Below the pieces are notes generated by a model, which had not been told where the DNA came from, ran no database searches, and worked only from the letters and a program-made list of their open reading frames with translations. DNA of 64,000 nucleotides from an uncultured Gammaproteobacteria bacterium (GTDB taxonomy: Bacteria > Pseudomonadota > Gammaproteobacteria > Pseudomonadales > Pseudohongiellaceae), in NCBI GenBank assembly GCA_913048385.1, contig CAJWVZ010000001.1:220322-284321 (forward strand), written 5' to 3'. The position numbers were made by a program, and so were the translations under genes. This document shows, one piece after another, positions 1 through 8,368 of the stretch. Position 1 is the first letter of the stretch; each line of letters begins with the position of its first letter.

Positions 1-984
1 TGCTTGCATTGCCAGCCAGACGTTGGCCGCTTCTTCTGCCATTCCAAAACTCATTTCTAACATCATCGCCACAGATCCGATCATCGAGTAAGGGTTGGCT
101 ATTCCTTGACCTGCAATGTCAGGGGCCGAACCATGAGAAGGTTCGTAATATGCTTTTTCCGGGCCGATGCATGCTGACGGCATTAAGCCAAGCGATCCGA
201 GTATTCCTCCGGCTTGGTCGCTTAGAATGTCACCAAACATATTTTCCATTACCATCACATCGAACTGACTTGGGTTCAGACAGAGATAAGTGGCGGCCGC
301 ATCGACGAGGATGTTAACTACAGTCACATCAGGATAGTCCCGATTAACCTCGTTTATAATTTCATTCCACAATACGCTGGACTTCAATACATTTGACTTG
401 TGGATGTTGTGCAATATTTTTTTTCTTTTTGATGCAGTCTTAAAAGCAACATCAGCAATCGCAAAAATTTGGTCTTCATCATATTCGAGCGCCTCGCGCA
501 CAAAGCGCTTTCCATTTTCGTCGATACCTGTTTCTTTACTACCGAAGTATAGTCCTCCGACCAGCTCTCGGATGATCATGATATCGATTCCGTTCCCTAT
601 TATTTCTTTTTTTAGTGGTGAAAAATGCGAGAGGCTCTGGGGGAGGACAACTGGGCGGAAATTAGCGTAGGTATTGTATCTTCGTCTTAGCGGCAGTAGC
701 GCTCCCCTCTCTGGCTGCATATCGATCGGAATTTTTTTGGATTCTTCAAAACCCAGGCCAATTGGTCCTTTCAAGATCGCATCAGCATTATCACAAAGAT
801 TCTTAGTTGCAGCAGGAAAGGAATCGCCATCTGAGAAATACGCTGTAGCGCCAAACGGGGAATGTAGTAGATCAAAGTCAATGTTGTTCCGTTTACTCAC
901 GACCCTTAATATTTTAACGGCTTCGGCCATAATCTCTGGCCCGATGCCATCTCCGTCGAGGAGTGCAATAGTTTTTGAAGTCAT
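1..984 (-). CDS. leuB: 3-isopropylmalate dehydrogenase-type beta-decarboxylating dehydrogenase (3' end outside window)
   Basis: The minus-strand frame is open from the ATG at 984 to the window edge, giving 328 codons of a family that normally has about 360, so roughly the last 30 residues are missing. It opens with the GDGIGPEIM signature at residues 10-18. Further in it has the substrate segment with RPVVLP and RELVGGLYFG, and then the metal-binding stretch LVDAAA followed by MFGDILSDQAG. These are hallmarks of LeuB, which oxidises and decarboxylates 3-isopropylmalate using NAD and Mg/Mn. No leuC or leuD lies beside it on the visible side, and leuA is about 26 kb away. The neighbour is a divergent MFS carrier. 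A tartrate/malate-type paralogue acting in catabolism therefore cannot be excluded. The family call is firm; the exact substrate is not. Confidence 0.85.
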   Translation of the reverse strand, partial: MTSKTIALLDGDGIGPEIMAEAVKILRVVSKRNNIDFDLLHSPFGATAYFSDGDSFPAATKNLCDNADAILKGPIGLGFEESKKIPIDMQPERGALLPLRRRYNTYANFRPVVLPQSLSHFSPLKKEIIGNGIDIMIIRELVGGLYFGSKETGIDENGKRFVREALEYDEDQIFAIADVAFKTASKRKKILHNIHKSNVLKSSVLWNEIINEVNRDYPDVTVVNILVDAAATYLCLNPSQFDVMVMENMFGDILSDQAGGILGSLGLMPSACIGPEKAYYEPSHGSAPDIAGQGIANPYSMIGSVAMMLEMSFGMAEEAANVWLAMQA

Positions 985-1188
985 ATTGTTTCTCACTGAG
1001 TGCTCTTTTCAGAAAACTTTTATCGTTGCATATGTTATCATTTTTGGTGCGATAAAAGTGAATTCTTCAACAAAGCGCCTGCATAAAACGACTCTAAGGT
1101 GAGATATTTTAATAATGAGCCTGAATATTGATGAGAGGGCTTCTTTGACCGAATAACTTGATCTAGCAATGTTAAGATTTTTTAGGCG

Positions 1189-2421
1189 ATGATAATGATA
1201 AACGATACAAAACCTTATTTTTTTCTTGTTTTTTGCGGCTGTGCACTGATTATGTTGTCCTTCGGTTATCGAGCTGGATTTGGTCTTTTCATGGACCCAC
1301 TTTCTGACGCTCGGGGATGGGGACGAGAGGTTCTTGCGACAGCATTTGCTGTACAGAATTTAGTATGGGGCCTGTGTGCCCTATTGGCTGGTGGTGTGGC
1401 GGATAGGTATGGGCCGTCTAGAGTCCTTTTTGCGGGTGTAATTTTTTATGGGTTTGGGATGTGGGGTATGGCACTCTCTACGAGCGGCGCGGAGGTGCTA
1501 TCAACGGCTGGGTTATTGGTTGGTGCCGGCATAGCAGGGACATCGTTTGGTATCGTCTTGCCTGCTTTGGTAAAGATCGTGCCCGAGGCTAAACAAGGTT
1601 GGGTTCTGGGAGTCGGAACGGCAGCAGGTAGCTTCGGACAGTTCGCTATTGTTCCTCTTATTCAGATGTTGATAAGTTATGCTGGCTGGTATCAAGCGCT
1701 CCAATTTTTGAGCCTGTCTACAGTATTGATGCTGTTTTTTGTTTTACCTCTCACGCGAATTGAATCAGCTGATGGCGCTGCGAAAGGTGATGTTTCTTTT
1801 TCCTTGATAAAAGTAGCGTCAAGCGCCCTCAAGGTGCCTTCCTATTTGTTACTAGTATTCGGTTTTTATGTTTGCGGTTTTCATTTGGCCTTTATTACTG
1901 TCCACATGCCAATTTATTTGGTAGATGTGGGATTTTCTGCCGCTGTTGGTGCTGCTAGTATTAGTGTTATAGGTTTATTTAATATTTTTGGCGCTTATTA
2001 TGCCGGAATAATTAGTGATAAAGCTCCAATGAGTAAAATTCTAGTTTTAATATATGTCGCCCGTGCAATCGTAATTTCTCTCTTCTTAATTCTGCCCAAG
2101 AGTGTTGTTAGCGTGTTAGTTTTCAGTGGGCTAATCGGTCTCCTGTGGCTCGCTACGGTGCCGCCCACTTCTGGTCTTGTGGCGAAATTTTTCGGAACAC
2201 GGTATATGACCTATTTGTATGGGATTGTTTTTTTTAGCCATCAGGTTGGAAGTTTTACCGGTGTCTGGCTTGGTGGTGTGCTCCATGAACGATTTGGAAA
2301 TTATGATGGAGTATGGATAGCTGGAATAATTTTGGGACTCATTGCAGCGTTCCTTCATTTTAACATCGATGAGAAAAGCTACGAGAACAAAATATCAACG
2401 ACTGTTCCTCAGGCTTACTGA
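1189..2421 (+). CDS. MFS transporter, monocarboxylate/oxalate-formate type
   Basis: This 410-residue protein is hydrophobic throughout, with about 12 predicted membrane segments. The loop between segments 2 and 3 carries a motif-A-like stretch, GGVADRYGPSR, at residues 69-78. The arrangement, including the early RAGFGLFMDPL region after the first helix, resembles the OFA/MCT-like branch of the major facilitator superfamily, whose members often carry organic acids. It is divergent from the LeuB-like gene and convergent with the NRAMP-fold gene. Its place beside an aromatic-acid degradation cluster suggests uptake of a carboxylate substrate, but nothing in the sequence fixes the substrate. Confidence 0.8.
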   Translation: MIMINDTKPYFFLVFCGCALIMLSFGYRAGFGLFMDPLSDARGWGREVLATAFAVQNLVWGLCALLAGGVADRYGPSRVLFAGVIFYGFGMWGMALSTSGAEVLSTAGLLVGAGIAGTSFGIVLPALVKIVPEAKQGWVLGVGTAAGSFGQFAIVPLIQMLISYAGWYQALQFLSLSTVLMLFFVLPLTRIESADGAAKGDVSFSLIKVASSALKVPSYLLLVFGFYVCGFHLAFITVHMPIYLVDVGFSAAVGAASISVIGLFNIFGAYYAGIISDKAPMSKILVLIYVARAIVISLFLILPKSVVSVLVFSGLIGLLWLATVPPTSGLVAKFFGTRYMTYLYGIVFFSHQVGSFTGVWLGGVLHERFGNYDGVWIAGIILGLIAAFLHFNIDEKSYENKISTTVPQAY

Positions 2422-2514
2422 GTTAATTGTGTTCTTAGGTTTATTGACACGTTGCGTGTTAGGCCTGTCGAATGTTGCTTTATATTTCAGGACTAATTCG
2501 AAAAGGCTTAATAC

Positions 2515-3759
2515 TCACGCAAGTCGAAAATAAATATAAGCCGCCATTAACAAAAAAAGGCAAGTAACGCTAAGTATGCTCCAGGTTTTTATGAACCAAC
2601 TCGGTTGTTCGGTTTCGGGGACTTTGTTGCCGAAAATAGCGAAGTGATTTAACAAAGCCAGAAATGGTCCTATCAAAAAAACGATTATTGAGGTTAAGTC
2701 CATAAAGCGGGTAAAGGAGTTCAACAACAAGTAGATAACAAAGACGGCAAAAATAGAAAGGCACAATAAAACTAGTTTGTATTGATAATGATTGCCCCAC
2801 TTTATTTTTGGGAAGAACTCTTTGCCAATGGCGATGGCCATCCTCGTCATGCCGTCGTTCACAGCAAGGGCGGTTGAAAGCATGACCAGTAGCGCGGTGA
2901 AAGCGATCGCGTAGAAACTCCAATCTCCAATAAGCGTGGTATAAACGTTAAGTAACTGTCTCGCGAACCCTGCATTATCGCTGGGCATGGTGGTACCAAG
3001 CGGATTAAGGACAGCCGCACCTAAGAAAAGGAAAAAGATAGCAAGTACGCTGCTGATGACATATCCAACATTAAAGTCAAAGCGAGATTGTTCCTGCGTT
3101 ATCAACAAATTTGACTCTTGAGCTTTCGCTACAGTCCACAATGACTGAAGAACTGAGGCGTCGGTTGGTGATGGCATGAACCCTATCAAGGCGACTATAA
3201 AAATCACAGTTGGCGCGTCGAACACTGGGAAAGAGAGGGCTGAAGTGCTCCACTCTAAACGATCAAAGATTAAAAGCACGCAAAAAGTAGTTAACAGTGT
3301 AAATCCGACGACCAAAATCTTGATAACAAATTCTAGTCTTTTGTATCCTCCAAAAAAAAGAAGAGAGTTGACGATTATTAATACCGTTATTACTCCGATT
3401 ACTGGGCTTGCAGAAAGGCCTGTCGTTGCTTGAAGCAGCCCTGATGTAAAGAGAGCAACCGCAGCGATAATAAAGACCATGCTGAAGAGCTGACTGATCG
3501 AGAATAATATGAAGATAAACCAGCCCCGCTCACGGTAACTAGTAACCAAGTTTTTTCCTGTAATGGTCGCGTACTCTCCGCCAAATCGAAGGCTGGGATA
3601 TTTTATGATGCAGGCGATAAGCACTATGAAAGTCATGCTGAGACCGTAACCTGCTCCAGCGCGAGTCGCTTGAACTAAGTGTGAGACACCAACAGCTACA
3701 GCTGCATACAGCAGTCCAGGGCCAAGAGAACTTAAAGAAAATGGCCATGTGGATTTCAA
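2515..3759 (-). CDS. NRAMP-fold transporter lacking the canonical metal-binding motifs
   Basis: The 414 residues form about 11 membrane segments and align with the NRAMP (SLC11/MntH) fold. The opening GPGLLYAAVAV and the RAGAGYG that ends helix 1 sit exactly where MntH has GPGFLV and QAGAQFGY. The metal-site motif DPGN of helix 1 is replaced by GVSH (residues 24-27). In helix 6 the MPH motif reads MPS followed by PTDAS (residues 195-202). In characterised NRAMP proteins those Asp, Asn and Met residues hold Mn2+ or Fe2+, so this protein is unlikely to be a typical manganese importer. It is divergent from hpaH across a 220-bp gap, which suggests co-regulation with the aromatic pathway. The ligand could be another cation or an organic acid. 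Confidence 0.75.
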   Translation of the reverse strand: MKSTWPFSLSSLGPGLLYAAVAVGVSHLVQATRAGAGYGLSMTFIVLIACIIKYPSLRFGGEYATITGKNLVTSYRERGWFIFILFSISQLFSMVFIIAAVALFTSGLLQATTGLSASPVIGVITVLIIVNSLLFFGGYKRLEFVIKILVVGFTLLTTFCVLLIFDRLEWSTSALSFPVFDAPTVIFIVALIGFMPSPTDASVLQSLWTVAKAQESNLLITQEQSRFDFNVGYVISSVLAIFFLFLGAAVLNPLGTTMPSDNAGFARQLLNVYTTLIGDWSFYAIAFTALLVMLSTALAVNDGMTRMAIAIGKEFFPKIKWGNHYQYKLVLLCLSIFAVFVIYLLLNSFTRFMDLTSIIVFLIGPFLALLNHFAIFGNKVPETEQPSWFIKTWSILSVTCLFLLMAAYIYFRLA

Positions 3760-3979
3760 ATTTTGATTCCTTACCGGATTTGCTATCTGGTCTACCTAGG
3801 GAAACTTTTTTTAGGCATGGTAGTCGTGAAAAAAAAGGTGGTCAAGTTATAACCTATCTGTTGAGTATGAGCGAGAGTGTCGCCAATAACAAAATGCACA
3901 TTCATTAAAAAACTGCTGTTCACGGATCAAATCGACTCCTATACTGAGATTTCAATTATCAAAGTGATTTAAGTAAAAC

Positions 3980-4786
3980 ATGACATTTTCGAAGCAAGAA
4001 GTGTTGGCAATTGTTGCCGAACTTGAACAGGCAGAAGAGACCCGAAATCCAATACCGCATATATCGAAGCGTTTTCCTGATATGAATGTCGCTGAAGCTT
4101 ATGCAATTCAAAGTGCGTGGGTTGCCCTCAAGCGCAAGAAAGGACGCCGGCGTATTGGCTGGAAAATCGGATTAACCTCGCGGGCAATGCAGCGAGCGGC
4201 TGGGATAACAGAACCTGACTATGGTCAGCTTCTTGACAATATGCTTTTTTGGTCGGGGAGCCGACTTAACGCGAGCGATTTCATTATTCCTCGAATTGAA
4301 ACGGAGCTAGCTTTTCAATTGAAATCACCTTTAAAGGGGCCAGATTGTTCTCTGCTAGACGTACTTGCAGCTACAGATTGGGTGATACCTTCTTTGGAAT
4401 TAATTGACGCTAGGGTTCAGATCGAAGATCCGGTCACAGGCGAGAAAAGAAAAGTACTTGACACAATTTCAGACAACGCCGCAAACGCTGCAATAATTTT
4501 GGGTGGGACACCCGTCAGGCCAAGCGATGTTGATTTAGCGCGTGTCTCTGCAACGCTGAGTAGGAACGAGGTCGTTGAGGATAGCGGAGTAGCTGCAGCC
4601 GTTTTAGGGCATCCAGCTCAGGGGGTGGCCTGGCTTGCTAATAAAATTTCTCATCATGATGAGCAGTTAGAGGCAGGGAGCTTGGTTCTTGGTGGGTCTT
4701 TTACAAGCGCCATCTTGGCAAGGGCAGGAGATACTTTTTATGCAGATTACGGCGATCTTGGAATTATTACTGTTGGGTTCGATTAG
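3980..4786 (+). CDS. hpaH: 2-oxo-hept-4-ene-1,7-dioate hydratase
   Basis: The 268-residue product matches HpaH/MhpD-type hydratases of the FAH-related fold across its length. Landmarks are the N-terminal AYAIQSAW segment, GWKIGLTSRAMQ, the acidic metal-site segment PRIETELAFQL and the ELIDARV stretch. The enzyme hydrates 2-oxo-hept-4-ene-1,7-dioate to 4-hydroxy-2-oxoheptanedioate in homoprotocatechuate degradation. The next gene, 14 bases downstream on the same strand, encodes the aldolase that cleaves this product, so the two form a natural pair. Length equals that of E. coli HpaH (about 267). A related hydratase from another meta-cleavage pathway is the only realistic alternative. Confidence 0.9.
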   Translation: MTFSKQEVLAIVAELEQAEETRNPIPHISKRFPDMNVAEAYAIQSAWVALKRKKGRRRIGWKIGLTSRAMQRAAGITEPDYGQLLDNMLFWSGSRLNASDFIIPRIETELAFQLKSPLKGPDCSLLDVLAATDWVIPSLELIDARVQIEDPVTGEKRKVLDTISDNAANAAIILGGTPVRPSDVDLARVSATLSRNEVVEDSGVAAAVLGHPAQGVAWLANKISHHDEQLEAGSLVLGGSFTSAILARAGDTFYADYGDLGIITVGFD

Positions 4787-4800
4787 AGTTGATTGTGTCA

Positions 4801-5562
4801 ATGAATAAAAAGCTTTACCTGGATGATTCAGATCGAGATCCACTGATAGGCGCATGGGTGGACTTGGCAAGTCCATTGATTTGCGAAATGCTTGGGTCTA
4901 TGGGCTTTGATTGGATTTTGATTGATGCGGAACATGCACCTAACTCGTTACCACAGGTTCTATCTCAACTCCAAGCTATCGCTGCATATTCGACTATTCC
5001 AGTTGTGAGACTGCCCAATCATGATGCTTCACTGATTAAGAGATACCTTGACATTGGCGCGACAAATCTCCTCATTCCTTTTGTGGATTGCGCAAAACAA
5101 GCAAAAGAAATTGTTAGTGCCACTAGATACCCGCCCCAGGGTATTCGCGGTGTGGGTGCTGGGTTGGCGCGTGTGTCTCGTTGGGGAACAAATACAAACT
5201 ATCTTTTAAAGGCTAATCAAGAGATAACGCTTTTGCTTCAAGTTGAAACAAATGTGGCTCTCAATAATGTCGAAGAAATCGCTTCGGTCGAGGGTGTAGA
5301 TGGTATATTTTTTGGGCCAGCTGACATTGCAGCTTCAGTCGGCAAGCTTGGTATGGCGGATGATCCATTCGTCCAGCAGATGATTTTAGATGCAATAAAC
5401 CGACTAACGGATTTGAGTAAACCCACCGGGGTTTTTTCCATAAATAGAGAATTTCTCGAAGCATGTAGTTCCGCGGGTAGCAGTCTCATCGGTGCAACTT
5501 CAGACGTAAATCTAATGGTCTCTGGTGGTAAAACCCTCTTAGCGAGTTACAAAGAAAAATAA
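4801..5562 (+). CDS. hpaI: 4-hydroxy-2-oxoheptanedioate aldolase (HpcH/HpaI family)
   Basis: This class II pyruvate aldolase cleaves 4-hydroxy-2-oxoheptanedioate to pyruvate and succinate semialdehyde. Visible signatures are IDAEHAPNSLP with the catalytic His, VVRLPNHD with the pyruvate-binding Arg, the metal Glu in LQVETN and the metal Asp in FFGPADIAAS. An in-frame TTG at 4789 would add four residues. The ATG at 4801 is preferred because it places the first conserved Trp at the same distance from the start as in E. coli HpaI. It follows hpaH closely and is co-oriented. Its succinate semialdehyde product would be consumed by the dehydrogenase encoded at 12035-13495. Confidence 0.9.
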   Translation: MNKKLYLDDSDRDPLIGAWVDLASPLICEMLGSMGFDWILIDAEHAPNSLPQVLSQLQAIAAYSTIPVVRLPNHDASLIKRYLDIGATNLLIPFVDCAKQAKEIVSATRYPPQGIRGVGAGLARVSRWGTNTNYLLKANQEITLLLQVETNVALNNVEEIASVEGVDGIFFGPADIAASVGKLGMADDPFVQQMILDAINRLTDLSKPTGVFSINREFLEACSSAGSSLIGATSDVNLMVSGGKTLLASYKEK

Positions 5563-5613
5563 ATTATTGGCGATTTGATGTTGTGTGACTATTTTTTAAC
5601 ACGTGACATTTGA

Positions 5614-6588
5614 CTACCGAAGGCTCTGCGCTTTGTTGGCAACGCGCATGAGTCCTAAAAGACGATCTAGTGCCGGCGTGTTTATGCCAACCATGCGAGC
5701 AATCTCTTGGGGAGCCTCCAGCAAGGCCCCTACCTCCAACTGCTTGCCAGACTCGGCGTCTTGAAGCATGGAGGTTTTGAATGCGCCGAGTTTACGCGTT
5801 ACCTCATGCCGATCCTCGGCTGTTTGTTTTATAGGGCACCCGATAGCGGAGCCAATCAGAGAAGCCTCGTTCATAACATCAGAAGCGAATTGTCTAGTCT
5901 CGGGATCATCTAAGATGACGTCGCACGTACTTCGGGTTAGTGCAGACAACGGATTCATTGTCATGTTGCCCCACAATTTGTACCAAATGTCCTGCCGAAT
6001 ATCTTGCGAGACAGTTACTTCAAATTCCGCGTTCGCGAGCAAAGTTGCAACGTCCTTTACTTTTACCTCGGGCAATTCGGACGCGGAGCCAATGATAAGA
6101 CCATTTCCCATAACATGTCGAACTACCCCTGGTTGCTCCATGTAGCAAGACGCATGAATAACACCACCGAGCACTTGGCCGCTTGGTAAAAAGTTTACGC
6201 AACTGTCCTGAGGGTCAACTGAAACCAGTGTAGTTGAGGTCACGCTTTGTGAAACTTTTTCAAGAAACCACCAAGGAACCCCGTTCATTGCCGGCAGAAT
6301 CGATGTGTTAAGAGATATAAGGGCTTTTGCCTCAGACGCCGCTGTCGGCAAGTCTTGAGCCTTGACGGCAAATATTACTAAGTCTTGAGGTCCAAAATCT
6401 TCTGCGTTATCGCTGACCGGAATACGGTTACAGCTATTTTTTTCAGTTCCCTTTATCGTTATTCCATTTTTTGAAACGCATGTCCTCGCCTGGCTACGTG
6501 CAAGTAAGCTGACCCTAGCATTCGTTTCGGACAATCGTCCGGCGATCCATAGGCCAATGGCTCCAGCTCCGACTATGGTAACTTTCAT
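5614..6588 (-). CDS. Ketopantoate reductase-like (PanE/ApbA family) oxidoreductase
   Basis: The 324-residue protein begins with the NADP-binding GAGAIGLWIAGRL motif at residues 7-19. It continues with the VKAQDLP loop containing the family's conserved Lys and the KLWGNMTMNPLSAL catalytic-lysine segment, in the order typical of PanE. It is the last gene of the minus-strand run and its ATG overlaps the TGA of the upstream FAH-family gene by four bases, so it is translationally coupled to the aromatic pathway. PanE normally reduces ketopantoate for CoA synthesis. The position here suggests a paralogue reducing another 2-oxo acid or a side product, which is inference. Confidence 0.8.
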   Translation of the reverse strand: MKVTIVGAGAIGLWIAGRLSETNARVSLLARSQARTCVSKNGITIKGTEKNSCNRIPVSDNAEDFGPQDLVIFAVKAQDLPTAASEAKALISLNTSILPAMNGVPWWFLEKVSQSVTSTTLVSVDPQDSCVNFLPSGQVLGGVIHASCYMEQPGVVRHVMGNGLIIGSASELPEVKVKDVATLLANAEFEVTVSQDIRQDIWYKLWGNMTMNPLSALTRSTCDVILDDPETRQFASDVMNEASLIGSAIGCPIKQTAEDRHEVTRKLGAFKTSMLQDAESGKQLEVGALLEAPQEIARMVGINTPALDRLLGLMRVANKAQSLR

Positions 6589-7490
6589 CTATTCGATCTC
6601 TTCAAGTTTGCATCGTTATAATTTTTCCTGAGAGTTTCCGGGACTCGGCCGTCATTTCCGAGCGCAACCCGCCTCACTTCTTCAGAATCGCTAGGTTGAT
6701 GACCCACGTTACAGATAGGGTCAGGAGAAGAGGTAATTGAAACGCTAAGTCTGCCAATTCCGGTGATTTCAACCTCGATTTCATCGCCTACTTCCACCGA
6801 CCGAGAATGGCAGGGTGTCCCTGTTAGAATAATGTCGCCCGGAAGCAACGTGATGTGCCGTGATAGGTCCGCGATCATATAATCAGGCCCCCAAATTAAC
6901 TCTTCGCCGATATCAGCTTCCTGAACAAGCAGACCATTTCTAAAAGTGCGTATTGACTGTTTTCTTGGATCTACCCCAGAGACGATACCGGGTCCGATTG
7001 GGCAGAAACCATCGTTGCCTTTCACACGGAGCATTGAACCAGAGTCAGTATCGCGAAAATCATGCAACCCCATATCCAGCGCGGGAGAAAATCCCGCGAT
7101 GCAGTGCCAAGCCTCCTCAGGAGTGACATTTCGAGTTTTTTTGCCAATAATTGCTGCAAACTCGCCCTCGTAATTTAAATACATGCAATTTTCAGGTTTT
7201 TTTACCTCTCCGAGGTGATGATTAAGTGCTGTCGTTGGTTTCATAAAGTAAGTCGGGTTTTCTGTAGGTTGAGGCTTGTTTCGGGACTCTATTCCTCGCG
7301 AAGTATATGTCAAATGAGGGCAAATAATTTTTGTCGGGACACAGGGTGGTAAATGGGTGACATCAGCTTCCGCTATTTTTCTTCCATCGGATAAGGATAT
7401 TACCCCATGGGATAATATCGAACCCCACTGCTCTTTCCCTTCTATGAGCACGCGCCTTTTCTCTATCCTTGGGCCCTCAAGCACAGACAT
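6585..7490 (-). CDS. hpaG: FAH-family isomerase/decarboxylase, HpaG-type
   Basis: This 301-residue member of the fumarylacetoacetate hydrolase family has the metal-site motif YEGEFAAIIG and the FSPALDMGLHDF segment. It also has the terminal WGPDYMIADLSRH and GDIILTGTPCHS signatures. HpaG decarboxylates and isomerises the meta-cleavage acid of homoprotocatechuate to 2-oxo-hept-ene-dioate. The E. coli enzyme is a two-module fusion of about 430 residues. Here there is one module plus a polar C-terminal tail, so the protein may act as a homodimer or perform only one of the two steps. It lies two bases downstream of the extradiol dioxygenase gene and overlaps the PanE-like gene. Confidence 0.82.
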   Translation of the reverse strand: MSVLEGPRIEKRRVLIEGKEQWGSILSHGVISLSDGRKIAEADVTHLPPCVPTKIICPHLTYTSRGIESRNKPQPTENPTYFMKPTTALNHHLGEVKKPENCMYLNYEGEFAAIIGKKTRNVTPEEAWHCIAGFSPALDMGLHDFRDTDSGSMLRVKGNDGFCPIGPGIVSGVDPRKQSIRTFRNGLLVQEADIGEELIWGPDYMIADLSRHITLLPGDIILTGTPCHSRSVEVGDEIEVEITGIGRLSVSITSSPDPICNVGHQPSDSEEVRRVALGNDGRVPETLRKNYNDANLKRSNR

Positions 7491-7492
7491 AT

Positions 7493-8356
7493 TTATACCT
7501 CAAACCAAATGTGAATATTTCCAGTGCCGTGAGCGTTTTCATATTCTGAGAGGGCGGTGCCGTGGGCTGTGCATTTTTCACCGCCGAGCGCGCCGATCAT
7601 CTGAAGGTAATGTGCGCCGCATGCCTCCCAAGGAGCTTTTTTATATTCTGAGTCAAAGTCGTGTAATATTTTGGCGTGCTCTCCCTGACAAAGTTGCTCA
7701 ATAGCCCGATAATCGCTCGCTCTATTTTTGTCAGATGAAATATTGTCCGGATGATACAGTCGAGGATTCTTTGGCTTGTCATTGATGTTTCTAAATTTAT
7801 GACTCAATGCGCCAGACGCAAGGAGAACTGCAGAACAACCGCTTCGTCTAATGGCTTCACCAATGACCTGACCCATCTCCAAAAAATTCGCGGTTGATGC
7901 CGTTTGACAAGACCCTACAGAAACTACTTTCTCGTTAGTTACCAGAGCATTTACGATATTAATCGTTGCATAGTGCCGGGCCATAGTTGGTGCATCAATC
8001 GCTTTAGCTATTACCCCGAACTCAACTGCTACCTCCTCGCAGACAGCAGCAAAATGCGGAGAGCCCTGGTAATCATATTGTTGGCCATGGAGGTACCAAG
8101 GCATTTCATCTGAAACATAAGTTCCACTATACTCTTGTCCAGCATCTACTAAGTGGCAACCGGTCGTAAACCAATGAGTATCGAGTACAATAATTAAGTC
8201 GGGTTGTGCATCTTTAATTTTAGCTTTTACTCTTGCGAAACCTTGGATTAAATCTGAGTCCCTTCCATTGCCCGCTTTCATCCTAAACTCTTGCGTTTGA
8301 AATAACCCCGGATGATGAGAAACTAAAGCTGCGCCAACAATTTTTCCTTGAGTCAC
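7493..8356 (-). CDS. hpaD: 3,4-dihydroxyphenylacetate 2,3-dioxygenase (LigB class III extradiol dioxygenase)
   Basis: The 287-residue product is a class III extradiol ring-cleavage dioxygenase. An early HHP motif (H14, H15) supplies metal ligands, DTHWFTTG lies near residue 59, and MARHYATINI carries a further conserved His. The late segment ASGALSHKF is also typical. These enzymes use non-haem iron to open the ring of homoprotocatechuate between C2 and C3. The size matches E. coli HpaD (283). The start is a GTG; no in-frame ATG fits the family N-terminus. It is flanked by HpaE- and HpaG-type genes on the same strand, which supports the substrate assignment. Confidence 0.88.
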   Translation of the reverse strand: MTQGKIVGAALVSHHPGLFQTQEFRMKAGNGRDSDLIQGFARVKAKIKDAQPDLIIVLDTHWFTTGCHLVDAGQEYSGTYVSDEMPWYLHGQQYDYQGSPHFAAVCEEVAVEFGVIAKAIDAPTMARHYATINIVNALVTNEKVVSVGSCQTASTANFLEMGQVIGEAIRRSGCSAVLLASGALSHKFRNINDKPKNPRLYHPDNISSDKNRASDYRAIEQLCQGEHAKILHDFDSEYKKAPWEACGAHYLQMIGALGGEKCTAHGTALSEYENAHGTGNIHIWFEV

Positions 8357-8368
8357 TCTATTTAACCC

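Noticed and set aside
9..1102. Three plus-strand frames opposite the LeuB-like gene
   Set aside because: They are antisense to an open, conserved minus-strand gene and contain no family motifs.
2515..3759. Calling the NRAMP-fold gene a manganese/iron transporter
   Set aside because: The metal-binding DPGN and MPH residues are not conserved, so the standard assignment is not supported.
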